From assembly GCA_029262455.1 (NCBI GenBank), contig JAJCZJ010000088.1:334273-398272 (forward strand): 64,000 nucleotides of DNA. Reading direction: 5' to 3'. This document shows positions 42,504-53,177 of the stretch, in pieces. The translations under genes and the position numbers were made by a program. Source of the stretch: Deltaproteobacteria bacterium. Its GTDB lineage: Bacteria > Desulfobacterota > Binatia > HRBIN30 > CADEER01. The notes below the pieces were generated by a model. The model had not been told where the DNA came from. It did no database searches and saw only the letters and a list, made by a program, of their open reading frames with translations. Every line of letters starts with the position of its first letter. Positions within the stretch are counted from its first letter, which is position 1.

Positions 42504-42827
42504 CTAAAGCCGGTAGCGGTTTTTCATCTCGAGGTACCGACCGTGGGCCTTTCCGTCGAGTTCGGGCGTCAGAACACGGTCGAGCAACGGAATCAGCGAG
42601 AGCCTCAGGAAGTCGCCACGCGCCATCCACTGAAAGTATCGCCGGCCCGAATGGTTGTACGGACCGTATAGCCGCCCCTCCGGGAGCTTCTCCTCCAGCC
42701 AGCGGAACAGATTCTCGTGATCCGTGTGCATCCGCAAGGTGATATGCGGTTGCTTTCCGTCGCCACCAAAATGTCCCTCACCGACCAGAATTCCCACCAA
42801 AAAACCTGTTTCGAAGTCTGTGAGCAT
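42504..42827 (-). CDS. LAGLIDADG-like homing endonuclease domain protein
   Basis: 107 residues from ATG 42827. DFETGFLVGILVGEGHFGGD (4-23) is a single LAGLIDADG helix plus the following acidic residue, followed by the beta saddle (PHITLRMHTDHENLFRWLEE, GRRYFQWMARGDFLRL). One copy means it would act as a homodimer, or it is a domesticated DNA-binding relative. It is not in an intron or intein: it is inserted antisense between rsmG and the parS-like sites. It starts 21 bases from the first parS unit. Confidence 0.75.
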   Translation of the reverse strand: MLTDFETGFLVGILVGEGHFGGDGKQPHITLRMHTDHENLFRWLEEKLPEGRLYGPYNHSGRRYFQWMARGDFLRLSLIPLLDRVLTPELDGKAHGRYLEMKNRYRL

Positions 42828-42847
42828 AGCCAATACCCCGTCTCGGT

Positions 42848-42926
42848 TGTTTCACCGTTGGGTTTCTCGTGAAACATCGCGCAAAAACACCCAAATTTGT
42901 TTCACCGTTGGGTAACACGTGAAACA
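42848..42926. promoter_or_regulatory. two parS-like centromere sites
   Basis: Two 29-bp units (42848-42876, 42898-42926), 50 bases apart, share TTGTTTCACCGTTGGGT and end in GTGAAACA. The right half of each unit matches the canonical parS palindrome TGTTTCACGTGAAACA at 14 of 16 (42861-42876) and 13 of 16 positions (42911-42926). Each unit also has an exact TGTTTCAC half-site 13 bases upstream. They lie 106 bases before parA, a normal place for parS. ParB from 43933 is the expected binder. Confidence 0.75.
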
Positions 42927-43031
42927 ATTGACCACAAATCCGCCTTTGGGGCACAAAATTTCGCGAACAATTTGAACGCGGCAAGACTCTTGTGATAGGA
43001 CCTGGCCCAGGCGAACTGAGGGGCGGATACA

Positions 43032-44075
43032 TTGGGCAGGGTTGTATGCATCGCCAACCAGAAGGGCGGGGTCGGCAAGACCACGACGGCAATCAATCTC
43101 GCCGCCAGCATCGCAATTTGCGGTCACAAAGCCCTTCTGATTGATCTCGATCCACAGGCGAATGCGACCAGTGGATTGGGAGTTCGCGACACCGACGACG
43201 GGCCCTCGACCTACGACTTGCTCATGGGCGAGAAATCGGCCGAAGACATCGTGCGGCCGACAACCCAGGAACGACTCGATATCCTACCGGCCCAGCGCGA
43301 CCTGGTTGGCGCCGAGGTCGAGCTCGTCCAGGCCTTGGCCCGAGAGCACCGTCTGAAAGAAGCGCTCGCCCCAATTCGCAATCGGTACGACATTATTCTG
43401 GTCGACTGCCCCCCATCCTTGGGACTTTTGACAATCAACGGGCTCACAGCTGCCGACGGCGTACTCGTACCTCTGCAATGCGAGTACTACGCGCTGGAGG
43501 GTTTGAGCGCTCTGATGGAAACCGTTCGGTTGATTCGGGAGCGCCTGAATCCCGATCTTGCCATCGAAGGCATCCTCCTAACGATGTTCGACACCCGCAA
43601 CAGCCTATCCCATCAAGTCGCGGCCGAAGTGCGCGAACACTTTGCCGACGACGTTTTCGAAACGACGATTCCGCGCAACGTACGACTAAGTGAATCGCCA
43701 AGCCACGGTATTCCCGTCGCCCACTACGACGCGACATCCAAGGGCGCCCAGGCCTACCTGGACTTGGCCAACGAGTTGCTTCCGCCAAGGAGCCTCGAGC
43801 CAAGCCGCGGCCTGGAATCTCCAGCTGCAGAGGCCGCTGAATCATCGCCACAAGAACAACCAACAACGACAGCAAGCGAATCACTGCCGCAGGAACAACC
43901 AGCGGAAGCAATCGATAGGGAGGTGGATGTAGATGGAAGCTCGGCGAAGAGCGCTTGGGAGGGGACTCGGAGCCCTGATCGGTCCCGACCAAACGAGCAA
44001 CAAACCGACGGCCATTCCGGCACGGCCGCTCCAACAGACACAAACGACAGCCCCGATAGAGACGATTATTCCTAA
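43032..44075 (+). CDS. parA: chromosome-partitioning ATPase ParA (Soj) with C-terminal extension
   Basis: 347 residues from TTG 43032, against about 255 for Soj. The core is complete: deviant Walker A QKGGVGKTTTAINLAAS (10-26), DLDPQANATSG, and VDCPPSLGLLTINGL. The core ends at LDLANELLPP near residue 256. About 90 Ser/Glu/Gln/Pro-rich residues follow, and the last 48 are read from DNA that also encodes the ParB N-terminus in another frame. ParA ATP dimers bind DNA and pull ParB-parS complexes. The tail may be a real flexible extension or an accidental read-through after loss of the original stop. Confidence 0.95.
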   Translation: MGRVVCIANQKGGVGKTTTAINLAASIAICGHKALLIDLDPQANATSGLGVRDTDDGPSTYDLLMGEKSAEDIVRPTTQERLDILPAQRDLVGAEVELVQALAREHRLKEALAPIRNRYDIILVDCPPSLGLLTINGLTAADGVLVPLQCEYYALEGLSALMETVRLIRERLNPDLAIEGILLTMFDTRNSLSHQVAAEVREHFADDVFETTIPRNVRLSESPSHGIPVAHYDATSKGAQAYLDLANELLPPRSLEPSRGLESPAAEAAESSPQEQPTTTASESLPQEQPAEAIDREVDVDGSSAKSAWEGTRSPDRSRPNEQQTDGHSGTAAPTDTNDSPDRDDYS

Positions 44076-44820
44076 CCAGTACCAACCACGTAATATATTT
44101 GACGATCAGGCAATTGAGGAACTTTCGCGCTCGATCAAGCAGAAAGGAATTCTCCAACCCCTTCTCGTGCGGGGCTCAGAGGGCCATTTTGAGCTGATTG
44201 CCGGCGAGCGAAGGTTCCGGGCCGCAAAGCTCGCGGGCTTGACAGAAGTTCCTATACAGATCCGCGATGTCGACGATCGGGAGGCGCTGGAGCTGGCCCT
44301 GATCGAGAATATCCAACGTGAAGATCTAAATCCGGTTGAGGAAGCTCGAGGCTACCAGCAGCTGGCAGATGAATTTGCCATGAGCCACGACGACATCGCC
44401 CTCCGGGTCGGAAAGACACGGGCTGCGGTGACCAACAGCCTCCGTCTATTGCAGCTGTCGCGAGAAATACTCTCGCACATCGAGGCCGGAAAGATGTCGG
44501 CCGGTCACGGGCGATCCTTGCTCGCAATACCCGCCGGCGACGAGCGCGACAAAGCCGCCGACGAAATCATCGGCCGCAAGCTCAATGTACGCGACGCCGA
44601 AAAACTCGTGCGAGAGCGAGCCCAGACCCCACAGGATCCAGACGCCGCAGACCGCATCAGTCTTGAGTCATCGCTCGGTCAAGTCCTCGGCACCAAGGTG
44701 CGAATCCGCACCAGTGGAAAGAAGAAGGGGCGGATCGAGATTGAGTTCTACTCGTTGGACCAGCTCGACGGACTGGTCGAGCGGCTAGCCCCAGATTCCC
44801 GGGCTGCGGCCTCCTTTTGA
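43933..44820 (+). CDS. parB: chromosome-partitioning protein ParB (Spo0J)
   Basis: 295 residues. Typical start MEARRRALGRGLGALIG (ParA-stimulating peptide), CTPase/ParB N domain with IIPNQYQPRNIF, GERRFRAAKLAG and ENIQREDLNPVEEA, a helix-turn-helix (SHDDIALRVGKTRAAVTNSL), and the C-terminal dimer domain. GGGAGGTGG before ATG 43933 supports this start, although it lies 143 bases inside parA. It should load on the parS-like sites upstream. Confidence 0.97.
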   Translation: MEARRRALGRGLGALIGPDQTSNKPTAIPARPLQQTQTTAPIETIIPNQYQPRNIFDDQAIEELSRSIKQKGILQPLLVRGSEGHFELIAGERRFRAAKLAGLTEVPIQIRDVDDREALELALIENIQREDLNPVEEARGYQQLADEFAMSHDDIALRVGKTRAAVTNSLRLLQLSREILSHIEAGKMSAGHGRSLLAIPAGDERDKAADEIIGRKLNVRDAEKLVRERAQTPQDPDAADRISLESSLGQVLGTKVRIRTSGKKKGRIEIEFYSLDQLDGLVERLAPDSRAAASF

Positions 44821-44900
44821 AGCCCCGTTTTGACACCGTGGGCGTCGACCGCTATAAGCAAGACGCCCATTTTCACCCCCCATTGGATTAGGAGAAGAAA

Positions 44901-45398
44901 ATGGCGCTGTTCACAAAAGACGACAAATCAGCCACTCCGGAACCGAAAAAAATGCCGGCCAGTCAACCAACTCCCGCCCCCACACGGCGCCTCGAAGTCA
45001 ATGCCCACCTCGGCCAAGGAGCGCGGGTCGAAGGAAAGTTGACGTTTAAAGGTAGTGTCCAGATCGACGGTGAAGTCGAAGGTGAGATTCATGCCGACGA
45101 CACCGTTACGCTCGGTGAATCGGCCCGGGTCAACGCTCGCATCAGCGCCGCGACCATTGTCGCACAAGGCCATGTCGAGGGAGATCTCGTGGCCAGCAAG
45201 CGTATCGAACTGCGCGCCCCAGCGTCGATCCTCGGGAACGTAACAACGCCCACTCTGATCATTCAGGAGGGGGTCCGTTTTGAAGGACGCTCTGATATGG
45301 GTGGCAAGACTAGCGCAGCAGACAGCGGCGATAAGGTCGCAATTTTTCCTACCGATGAGCGCGGCGCCAGCCGTCGCAAGAACGAGGCGTCAAAGTAG
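44901..45398 (+). CDS. bacA: bactofilin
   Basis: 165 residues. The DUF583/bactofilin beta-helix occupies 30-130 (KLTFKGSVQIDGEVEGEIHA, LGESARVNARISAATIVAQG, EGDLVASKRIELRAPASILG), flanked by proline-rich and basic tails. Bactofilins polymerise without nucleotide, and in Myxococcus they form scaffolds that position ParB-parS. The location right after parB supports such a role. The start has AGGAGAAGAAA. The gene symbol is by family only. Confidence 0.92.
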   Translation: MALFTKDDKSATPEPKKMPASQPTPAPTRRLEVNAHLGQGARVEGKLTFKGSVQIDGEVEGEIHADDTVTLGESARVNARISAATIVAQGHVEGDLVASKRIELRAPASILGNVTTPTLIIQEGVRFEGRSDMGGKTSAADSGDKVAIFPTDERGASRRKNEASK

Positions 45399-45503
45399 GC
45401 GCATCCTACCGAACACCGAAGACTCCCACCCACCAGACATTCTCAAGGAGACAGCAGACCTGCACCCGGTCGCGCAATCGGCCGGGTGCGTTTGCGCCGT
45501 AAC

Positions 45504-45932
45504 ATGAATCTGACACCAGACCATACGCTGATCTATCAGGTCATCCTCTTTATCTTTGTTTGGATCGGTCTCAGCCGCATGGCCTTCGCCCCCACGTCGG
45601 AAGTGCTCGACAAGCGACGAGGCAGAACTGTCGCGGCGGAGGAGGAAGCGGTCTCGATGGTAGCGTCGGCCGATTCAGATCGCGAAACCTACGATCGCAA
45701 GGTGCACGAGCGGCGCGCGCAACTCTCTGCCGAAACCGCAAGCGCCCGCGCCAGTGCACAGGAGGAGTCTGCGCAAGTTCTAAACAGCGCGCGCGAGTCC
45801 GCCAACCAAGCGCTCAATGCACAACGCGCAGCGGTCGCCGGCCAGATCGAATCAGCGCGCAAGACACTTGCCAACGACGTGGATGCAATCGCCAACCAGA
45901 TGTTGACGCGAGTCTCCGGAGGCAAGGCATGA
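45504..45932 (+). CDS. atpF': ATP synthase F0 subunit b'
   Basis: 142 residues from ATG 45504. One transmembrane helix (about 7-27, HTLIYQVILFIFVWIGLSRM), then a long Ala/Glu-rich helix. It is the first of two b-type stator subunits. Its stop overlaps the next gene by ATGA. Confidence 0.9.
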   Translation: MNLTPDHTLIYQVILFIFVWIGLSRMAFAPTSEVLDKRRGRTVAAEEEAVSMVASADSDRETYDRKVHERRAQLSAETASARASAQEESAQVLNSARESANQALNAQRAAVAGQIESARKTLANDVDAIANQMLTRVSGGKA

Positions 45933-46495
45933 GCCGAACTTCGCAACGCGTGATTCTCACCCTCCTAATGATCGCGCACCCGGTACTCGCATTCGCATCC
46001 GCGGATGAGCATCACGGAATGTCGACGCCTCTCAAGCTTGGCGTCATGACCATCAACTTGTTGATCTTCCTCGCCATCTTGCGCTCGTCGGCCTTGCCGG
46101 CCGTGAAGGAATGGGTGGCGGACCGGCGCAGCCAGGTGGTCGATGCGCTCGAAAAGGCGGCGAACGCCAAAAGGGAAGCCGAACAACTCAAACAACAGTG
46201 GACCGAACGCTTGGCGAGCCTCGACAAGGAAATCGTCGAGATGAGAGCGCAGGCGCAGACCCAGATCGAGTCCGAGCGTGACCAGATACTCGAAGCTGCG
46301 GCCAAGTTGGCCGACAGCATCCGCCGCGACGCCGAGCGTGCGGCAGAGCAAGAGCTCCGCAACGCCCGTGACCTGCTCCGCTCCGAGGTCGCCCAACGTG
46401 CCTACCAGATGGCCGTCGCTGCGGCGCCCAGCGCTATCGGTAGCGGCGAGCAACAGCGCTTCGTCGATGAGTTCCTCGATCAGGTGGCAAAATGA
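45929..46495 (+). CDS. atpF: ATP synthase F0 subunit b
   Basis: 188 residues. An N-terminal signal-like segment (MSRTSQRVILTLLMIAHPVL), typical of delta-proteobacterial AtpF, precedes the true membrane helix (about 38-56, KLGVMTINLLIFLAILRSS). A charged coiled-coil stator follows. It overlaps atpF' and atpH by four bases each. Confidence 0.9.
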   Translation: MSRTSQRVILTLLMIAHPVLAFASADEHHGMSTPLKLGVMTINLLIFLAILRSSALPAVKEWVADRRSQVVDALEKAANAKREAEQLKQQWTERLASLDKEIVEMRAQAQTQIESERDQILEAAAKLADSIRRDAERAAEQELRNARDLLRSEVAQRAYQMAVAAAPSAIGSGEQQRFVDEFLDQVAK

Positions 46496-47037
46496 GTTCG
46501 GTCGCTCGACGGTACGCCAGGGCCATTTTGGGCACGGCGGAGAAGGAACAGGACCTCGAGAAGATTCTCACCGAGCTGTCGACAATCGCCAGCTTGACTC
46601 TGGCGCCTGGGGTCTCGGCGGCACTGGAGAATCCGCTCCTCGCCGAGAGCAAGCGACGCCAGTTGGCATCGACCATCGCGTCCGAGGCCGGCGTGCAGCC
46701 GACCGTCGCAAACTTCGTCCAACTCCTCGGCGACAACAAAAGGCTCGATCAAATCCCCGCAATCGCAACGCAATTCATGGAGCTGCTCGACGAGAAGCTC
46801 GGCCGCGTGCGCGCTACGGTCACAACCGCGACCGAGCTAGACCAAGCGTCGCTCGACCGGATCATCGCAACTTTCGAAAAGAAGACGGGCAAGAAGGTCG
46901 TTCCAGAAGCCGTCGTCGATGCCGACCTGCTAGGCGGGATCATCGTCGACGTCGAAGGCAAGGTTTACGACGGTAGTCTGCGCAATCAGCTCAAGAAGCT
47001 GGCCAGCGACATTGCCGGCAGTCAGTCCTACATTTAG
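46492..47037 (+). CDS. atpH: ATP synthase F1 subunit delta
   Basis: 181 residues. N-terminal six-helix bundle (SVARRYARAILGTAEKEQDL) and the C-terminal signature GGIIVDVEGKVYDGSLRNQL. It links stator b-subunits to the top of the alpha3beta3 head. Confidence 0.94.
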   Translation: MSSVARRYARAILGTAEKEQDLEKILTELSTIASLTLAPGVSAALENPLLAESKRRQLASTIASEAGVQPTVANFVQLLGDNKRLDQIPAIATQFMELLDEKLGRVRATVTTATELDQASLDRIIATFEKKTGKKVVPEAVVDADLLGGIIVDVEGKVYDGSLRNQLKKLASDIAGSQSYI

Positions 47038-47068
47038 CCAACCTGCGAGACCACCTGTTTGAGAGACT

Positions 47069-47093
47069 TCGGGCGTCCGCCCGACCATTGACA
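47069..47093 (+). promoter_or_regulatory. hairpin and possible -35 box between atpH and atpA
   Basis: The 122-base atpH-atpA gap holds a 6-bp stem (TCGGGC at 47069-47074 with GCCCGA at 47079-47084) followed by TTGACA (47088-47093). No convincing -10 box follows at the normal distance. An internal attenuator or promoter is possible. Confidence 0.25.
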
Positions 47094-47159
47094 AAAATCG
47101 AGTACGAAGCTCGCCGACCATATCCATAGGTTGGAGCCGGCGAGGAGGGAGCACGGGGC

Positions 47160-48668
47160 ATGGAGATTCGCGCTGCGGAGATCAGCGACATCATCAAGAA
47201 GCAGATCGAGGATTACGAACGCGAGGTAGAGGTTCGCGAAACCGGACGAGTCCTGTCCTCCGGTGACGGAATCGCACGCGTTTACGGCCTTGATAAGGTC
47301 GCAGCCGGTGAACTGGTCGAGTTTCCGCACCAGGTCTACGGACTCGCTCTCAACCTCGAGGACGACAATGTCGGCGTCGCAATCTTCGGCGAAGTGCACG
47401 AAGTTGGCGAAGGTGACGAGGTCAAGCGTACCGGTCGAATCGCGGAGGTGCCGGTTGGCGATGCGCTGCTCGGCCGCGTTGTAAACGCACTTGGCCAGCC
47501 GATTGACGGCAAGGGGGCGATCGACACAAAAGACACGCGCCGCATCGAGCTGAAGGCTCCTGGTATCGTATCGCGTCAGCCGGTCACCGAGCCGATGCAA
47601 ACCGGAATCAAGGCGATCGACGCGATGATCCCGGTCGGTCGAGGTCAACGCGAGCTCATCATTGGCGACCGACAAACCGGGAAAACAGCTGTCGCGATCG
47701 ACACCATCATCAACCAAAAGGGCGGCGACGTCGTTTGCATTTACGTCGCCATCGGTCAGAAGCGATCAACGGTAGCGCAAGTGGTCGAGCGGCTGACCCG
47801 GGCTGGAGCCATGGACTACACCATCGTAGTCGCGGCAACGGCCTCCGACCCAGCACCGCTCCAATTTATCGCGCCGTACTCGGGTTGCGCGATGGGAGAG
47901 TTCTTTCGCGATAGCGGACGACATGCTCTTTGCGTCTACGACGACTTGTCGAAGCAAGCCGTCGCCTACCGGCAACTCTCGCTTCTGCTGCGTCGCCCGC
48001 CGGGACGTGAAGCATTCCCCGGAGACGTCTTCTACTTGCACTCCCGCTTGCTCGAGCGCGCCGCCAAGATGAGTGACGCCGAAGGCGGTGGGTCGCTGAC
48101 CGCCCTGCCGATCATTGAAACGCAGGCAGGCGACGTCTCGGCGTACATTCCGACCAACGTCATCTCGATCACGGATGGTCAGATCTTCCTTGAAAGCGAC
48201 CTGTTCTTCTCCGGTGTACGACCGGCGGTGAACGTCGGTCTCTCGGTGTCGCGTGTCGGTGGCAACGCCCAGATCAAGGCGATGAAACAGGTGGCGGGTA
48301 CGATGCGCCTCAATCTCGCTCAGTTTCGCGAGATGGCAGCGTTTGCGCAGTTCGGATCCGATCTCGACGCATCGACACAGAACATGCTCGCACGCGGGGA
48401 AAGATTGGTCGAAATCCTCAAGCAGGGGCAATACGTACCGATTCCCGTAGAGAAACAAGTATTGATCATCTACGCAGCGACCAACGGTTGGCTGGACGCT
48501 TACGAGCCGAGCGCTTTGGGGCACTACGAAGAAGAGCTGTACCGCTTCGTCGATAGTCGACACGCCGATGTTCTGGAACTGATCCGTACGGAGAAGAAGA
48601 TGAGCGACGACGTCAAGGAAAAGGTCGACGCAGTTCTCGACGGGTTCAAGAAAGAGTTCTCGGCCTGA
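47160..48668 (+). CDS. atpA: ATP synthase F1 subunit alpha
   Basis: 502 residues, standard length. P-loop [13 protein letters not shown] (about 169-181), the catalytic-interface arginine in the region around [15 protein letters not shown], and the N-terminal crown domain are intact. It forms the non-catalytic half of the F1 head. GAGGAGGGAG lies just before ATG 47160. Confidence 0.98.
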   Translation: MEIRAAEISDIIKKQIEDYEREVEVRETGRVLSSGDGIARVYGLDKVAAGELVEFPHQVYGLALNLEDDNVGVAIFGEVHEVGEGDEVKRTGRIAEVPVGDALLGRVVNALGQPIDGKGAIDTKDTRRIELKAPGIVSRQPVTEPMQTGIKAIDAMIPVGRGQRELIIGDRQTGKTAVAIDTIINQKGGDVVCIYVAIGQKRSTVAQVVERLTRAGAMDYTIVVAATASDPAPLQFIAPYSGCAMGEFFRDSGRHALCVYDDLSKQAVAYRQLSLLLRRPPGREAFPGDVFYLHSRLLERAAKMSDAEGGGSLTALPIIETQAGDVSAYIPTNVISITDGQIFLESDLFFSGVRPAVNVGLSVSRVGGNAQIKAMKQVAGTMRLNLAQFREMAAFAQFGSDLDASTQNMLARGERLVEILKQGQYVPIPVEKQVLIIYAATNGWLDAYEPSALGHYEEELYRFVDSRHADVLELIRTEKKMSDDVKEKVDAVLDGFKKEFSA

Positions 48669-48703
48669 ACCGAGCACAACGACTGAAACACTGAGAGAAA
48701 TCG

Positions 48704-51051
<2,348 letters not shown>

Positions 51052-51054
51052 GAT

Positions 51055-51459
51055 ATGGCTACCAAGTTCCAACTGCGAGTCGTCACCCCGACCAGCGAAG
51101 CCGTCAACGAAGAGGTCTTCGAGGTCACGGCTCCGGGCACGATGGGAGAGTTCGGCATCCTGCCCGACCACGCGGCTTTTCTATCGTCACTCGAAACAGG
51201 CTGCCTGCGCTACCGAAGTGACTCTGGTGAGCAAAGGATCGCCATCCGCGACGGCTTCGCCGAGGTCAGCGGCAACGTCATGACCGTACTCTCGGAAGCC
51301 GCCGCACGGCCCGACCAAGTTGATACCGGCGAGGTGACGGCCGAACTTCAGCAGGCCACATCCCAGCTCAGTGATCTGTCGATCTACGACGACGGGTATC
51401 AGGACGCGGCAGCAGCCGTCAGCTGGGCGGAAGCACGCCTTTCGGCCGCCGCCCAGTAG
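51055..51459 (+). CDS. atpC: ATP synthase F1 subunit epsilon
   Basis: 134 residues. N-terminal beta sandwich (TPTSEAVNEEVFEVTAPGTM, GILPDHAAFLSSLETG) and a helical C-terminus. It couples gamma to the c-ring and inhibits ATP hydrolysis. It starts 3 bases after atpD and ends the operon. Confidence 0.95.
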   Translation: MATKFQLRVVTPTSEAVNEEVFEVTAPGTMGEFGILPDHAAFLSSLETGCLRYRSDSGEQRIAIRDGFAEVSGNVMTVLSEAAARPDQVDTGEVTAELQQATSQLSDLSIYDDGYQDAAAAVSWAEARLSAAAQ

Positions 51460-51486
51460 CCAACCGATCTCCCCCCTGTCGGTTGG
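51460..51486 (+). terminator. probable terminator of the atp operon
   Basis: An 8-bp stem (CCAACCGA 51460-51467 with TCGGTTGG 51479-51486) and an 11-nt C-rich loop directly follow the atpC stop. There is no T tract, so Rho may be needed. Confidence 0.5.
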
Positions 51487-51505
51487 GCGGAATCCGCGCG
51501 CCTTA

Positions 51506-51699
51506 GCAGCCCGTTGAAAAACAGGACACCCGCTGCAAATGGTCTTTAAGCGCCATGGCTGCGTTGCGAAATCCTCAACAAAAGCCCCGACTTTGCCTCC
51601 CTCCGCCGCCAAGGCTTCGGAGGACAGGCCGGTTTCGCGCCTTGCCCTGACACTCAAATCCTCATTTTCGCTTGCGCGCCTGTTTTTCAACGGCCGCTG
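51506..51699. mobile_element. 194-bp inverted-repeat element (MITE-like)
   Basis: The ends are inverted repeats with a 15-bp exact core (CCGTTGAAAAACAGG at 51511-51525, its complement at 51679-51693) and further partial matches outward. The inside has no open frame that looks like a gene and no transposase. I recall similar GTTGAAAAACAG-ended short elements in intergenic regions of other proteobacterial genomes. No other copy was found in this window. Confidence 0.6.
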
Positions 51700-51701
51700 G
51701 T

Positions 51702-51727
51702 TGCATATGCATGCACATGCATGTACA
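51702..51727. promoter_or_regulatory. imperfect palindrome before second TA pair
   Basis: TGCATATGCATGCACATGCA plus the next six bases make a 26-bp imperfect palindrome centred on a run of ATGCA words, 10 bases before the antitoxin start. Autorepression by the antitoxin is likely. Confidence 0.5.
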
Positions 51728-51737
51728 AGAAATCGGC

Positions 51738-51974
51738 ATGCGGACGACGATCGAAATGTCCGACGATGTGCGGGCCAGGCTCCTTGAGATCGCCGCCCGC
51801 CGCGGCATCAAGGGCTTCTCCCACTTGGTCCAGGACGCTCTCGAGGGCTATCTGGCCGGCCTCGACTCGGAAAACGAGCGGGTCCGCAGGGCGGTTCTTC
51901 TCAAGGGTTCATTCCGCGAAAAGGACGCAAACAACATGCGAATTGCCATTCGCGTCTTGCGCGGGCGCGAATGA
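51738..51974 (+). CDS. vapB: ribbon-helix-helix antitoxin
   Basis: 78 residues from ATG 51738. MRTTIEMSDDVRARLLEIAA is a ribbon-helix-helix DNA-binding start; the tail (RAVLLKGSFREKDANNMRIA) would bind the toxin. A longer start upstream would run through the palindrome. It overlaps the toxin ATG by four bases (ATGA). Confidence 0.85.
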   Translation: MRTTIEMSDDVRARLLEIAARRGIKGFSHLVQDALEGYLAGLDSENERVRRAVLLKGSFREKDANNMRIAIRVLRGRE

Positions 51975-52363
51975 TACTTGCCGACACCGACGTCCTCATC
52001 GATTTTCTCAGTGGAGTCGAACCGGGAGCTTCGCGTGTTCAGCTCGAACTCGAGCATGGTCAGCTCTTTACCACCTCGATCAATCGCTTCGAGCTACTGA
52101 GCGCCGCCAAATCGGCGCGGCAGGCACGCTTGATTCGCCAACTTTTGGAAGCCCTTCCCTGTATAGCGATCGATTCCGAAATTGCTGACAAAGCGGCCGA
52201 ACTTCATCGGGCAATTGCCCAGGGCGAAAACCCTGTGTCGATGAACGTTTGCTTGATCGCGACCGTCGCCGTGAGCCAGAAGGCACTGATGCTGACCCGC
52301 GAGCGGACCGCCTTCGAACAGATTCCCGACGTCGCCTTTGCCTCGATCGCCGACTCCGGATGA
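51971..52363 (+). CDS. vapC: PIN-domain VapC-like toxin with altered acidic site
   Basis: 130 residues. MILADTDVLIDFLSG carries Asp5 and Asp7, and SINRFELLSAAK the second acid. At the position where VapC usually has D-x-x-IA, the sequence is MNVCLIATVA, with Cys in place of Asp, and the last motif is LTRERTAFEQI rather than a TRN-x-x-DF form. The metal site may therefore be incomplete. The antitoxin is intact, so the pair may persist as a weakened or repurposed module. Confidence 0.85.
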   Translation: MILADTDVLIDFLSGVEPGASRVQLELEHGQLFTTSINRFELLSAAKSARQARLIRQLLEALPCIAIDSEIADKAAELHRAIAQGENPVSMNVCLIATVAVSQKALMLTRERTAFEQIPDVAFASIADSG

Positions 52364-52424
52364 TCCTTATAACTCCGGGGCGCTCGCAATTGCCGGCACT
52401 CGACCTGTCTGCGACACTTTCCCT

Positions 52425-53078
52425 ATGAAAAACACCACGATCAACGACGCTCTCTATGACTACCTCATCGCGCACGGCAATAACTCCGACCCCGTTCTCG
52501 CCGAACTAGCAGAGGTCACACAATCCAAAGTTCAGGATCTTTGGATCATGCAGATCGCACCTGAGCAGGGCACGCTGATGGAAATCCTCGTTCGAATCAG
52601 CGGCGCGAAATCCGCGATCGAAATCGGAACCTTCACCGGCTACAGCGCCATCTGTATCGCTCGCGGTTTGCCCAACGACGGGTCCCTTCTGTGTTGCGAC
52701 ACGAGCGAGGAATGGACATCGATCGCCCGCACGTATTTCGACAAGGCAGGAGTTTCGTCCAAGATCGATCTTCAAATCGCGCCAGCGATCGAAACATTGC
52801 GTGCACTTCCCGAGGATCGGGTCTTTGACTACGCCTTCATCGACGCCGACAAGGTCAGCTACCAGTTGTACTACGAGGAACTTCTGAAACGGCTCCCCAC
52901 CAACGGCCTCATGGTATTCGACAATGTACTTTGGGGCGGCAACGTCATCAACGGCGACGACGAGAGTGAAGCGACCGTCGCATTGCAGAAACTGAATCAA
53001 CACATCGCCACCGACGACCGCGTACAAGCTGTGATGCTCAGCATCTCGGACGGTCTGACGATCGTAAGAAAACGCTAA
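52425..53078 (+). CDS. SAM-dependent O-methyltransferase (CCoAOMT-like)
   Basis: 217 residues, the standard size of cation-dependent catechol/caffeoyl-CoA methyltransferases. Motif I AIEIGTFTGYSAICIARGL (64-82), YAFIDADKVSY with the metal-binding Asp, and DNVLWGGNV with the Asp-Asn metal ligands. It would methylate a vicinal hydroxyl of an aromatic substrate. ATG 52425 lacks a strong ribosome site. Confidence 0.9.
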   Translation: MKNTTINDALYDYLIAHGNNSDPVLAELAEVTQSKVQDLWIMQIAPEQGTLMEILVRISGAKSAIEIGTFTGYSAICIARGLPNDGSLLCCDTSEEWTSIARTYFDKAGVSSKIDLQIAPAIETLRALPEDRVFDYAFIDADKVSYQLYYEELLKRLPTNGLMVFDNVLWGGNVINGDDESEATVALQKLNQHIATDDRVQAVMLSISDGLTIVRKR

Positions 53079-53177
53079 CGCAGCAGAGCTTGGTGTCCCT
53101 CTCTCAAGCTCGACTCCAGGCGATCCGGCACGCGTCCGGAAGTTCCCTCACCCCCGACCAAACGCTAGGTTCTCTTC

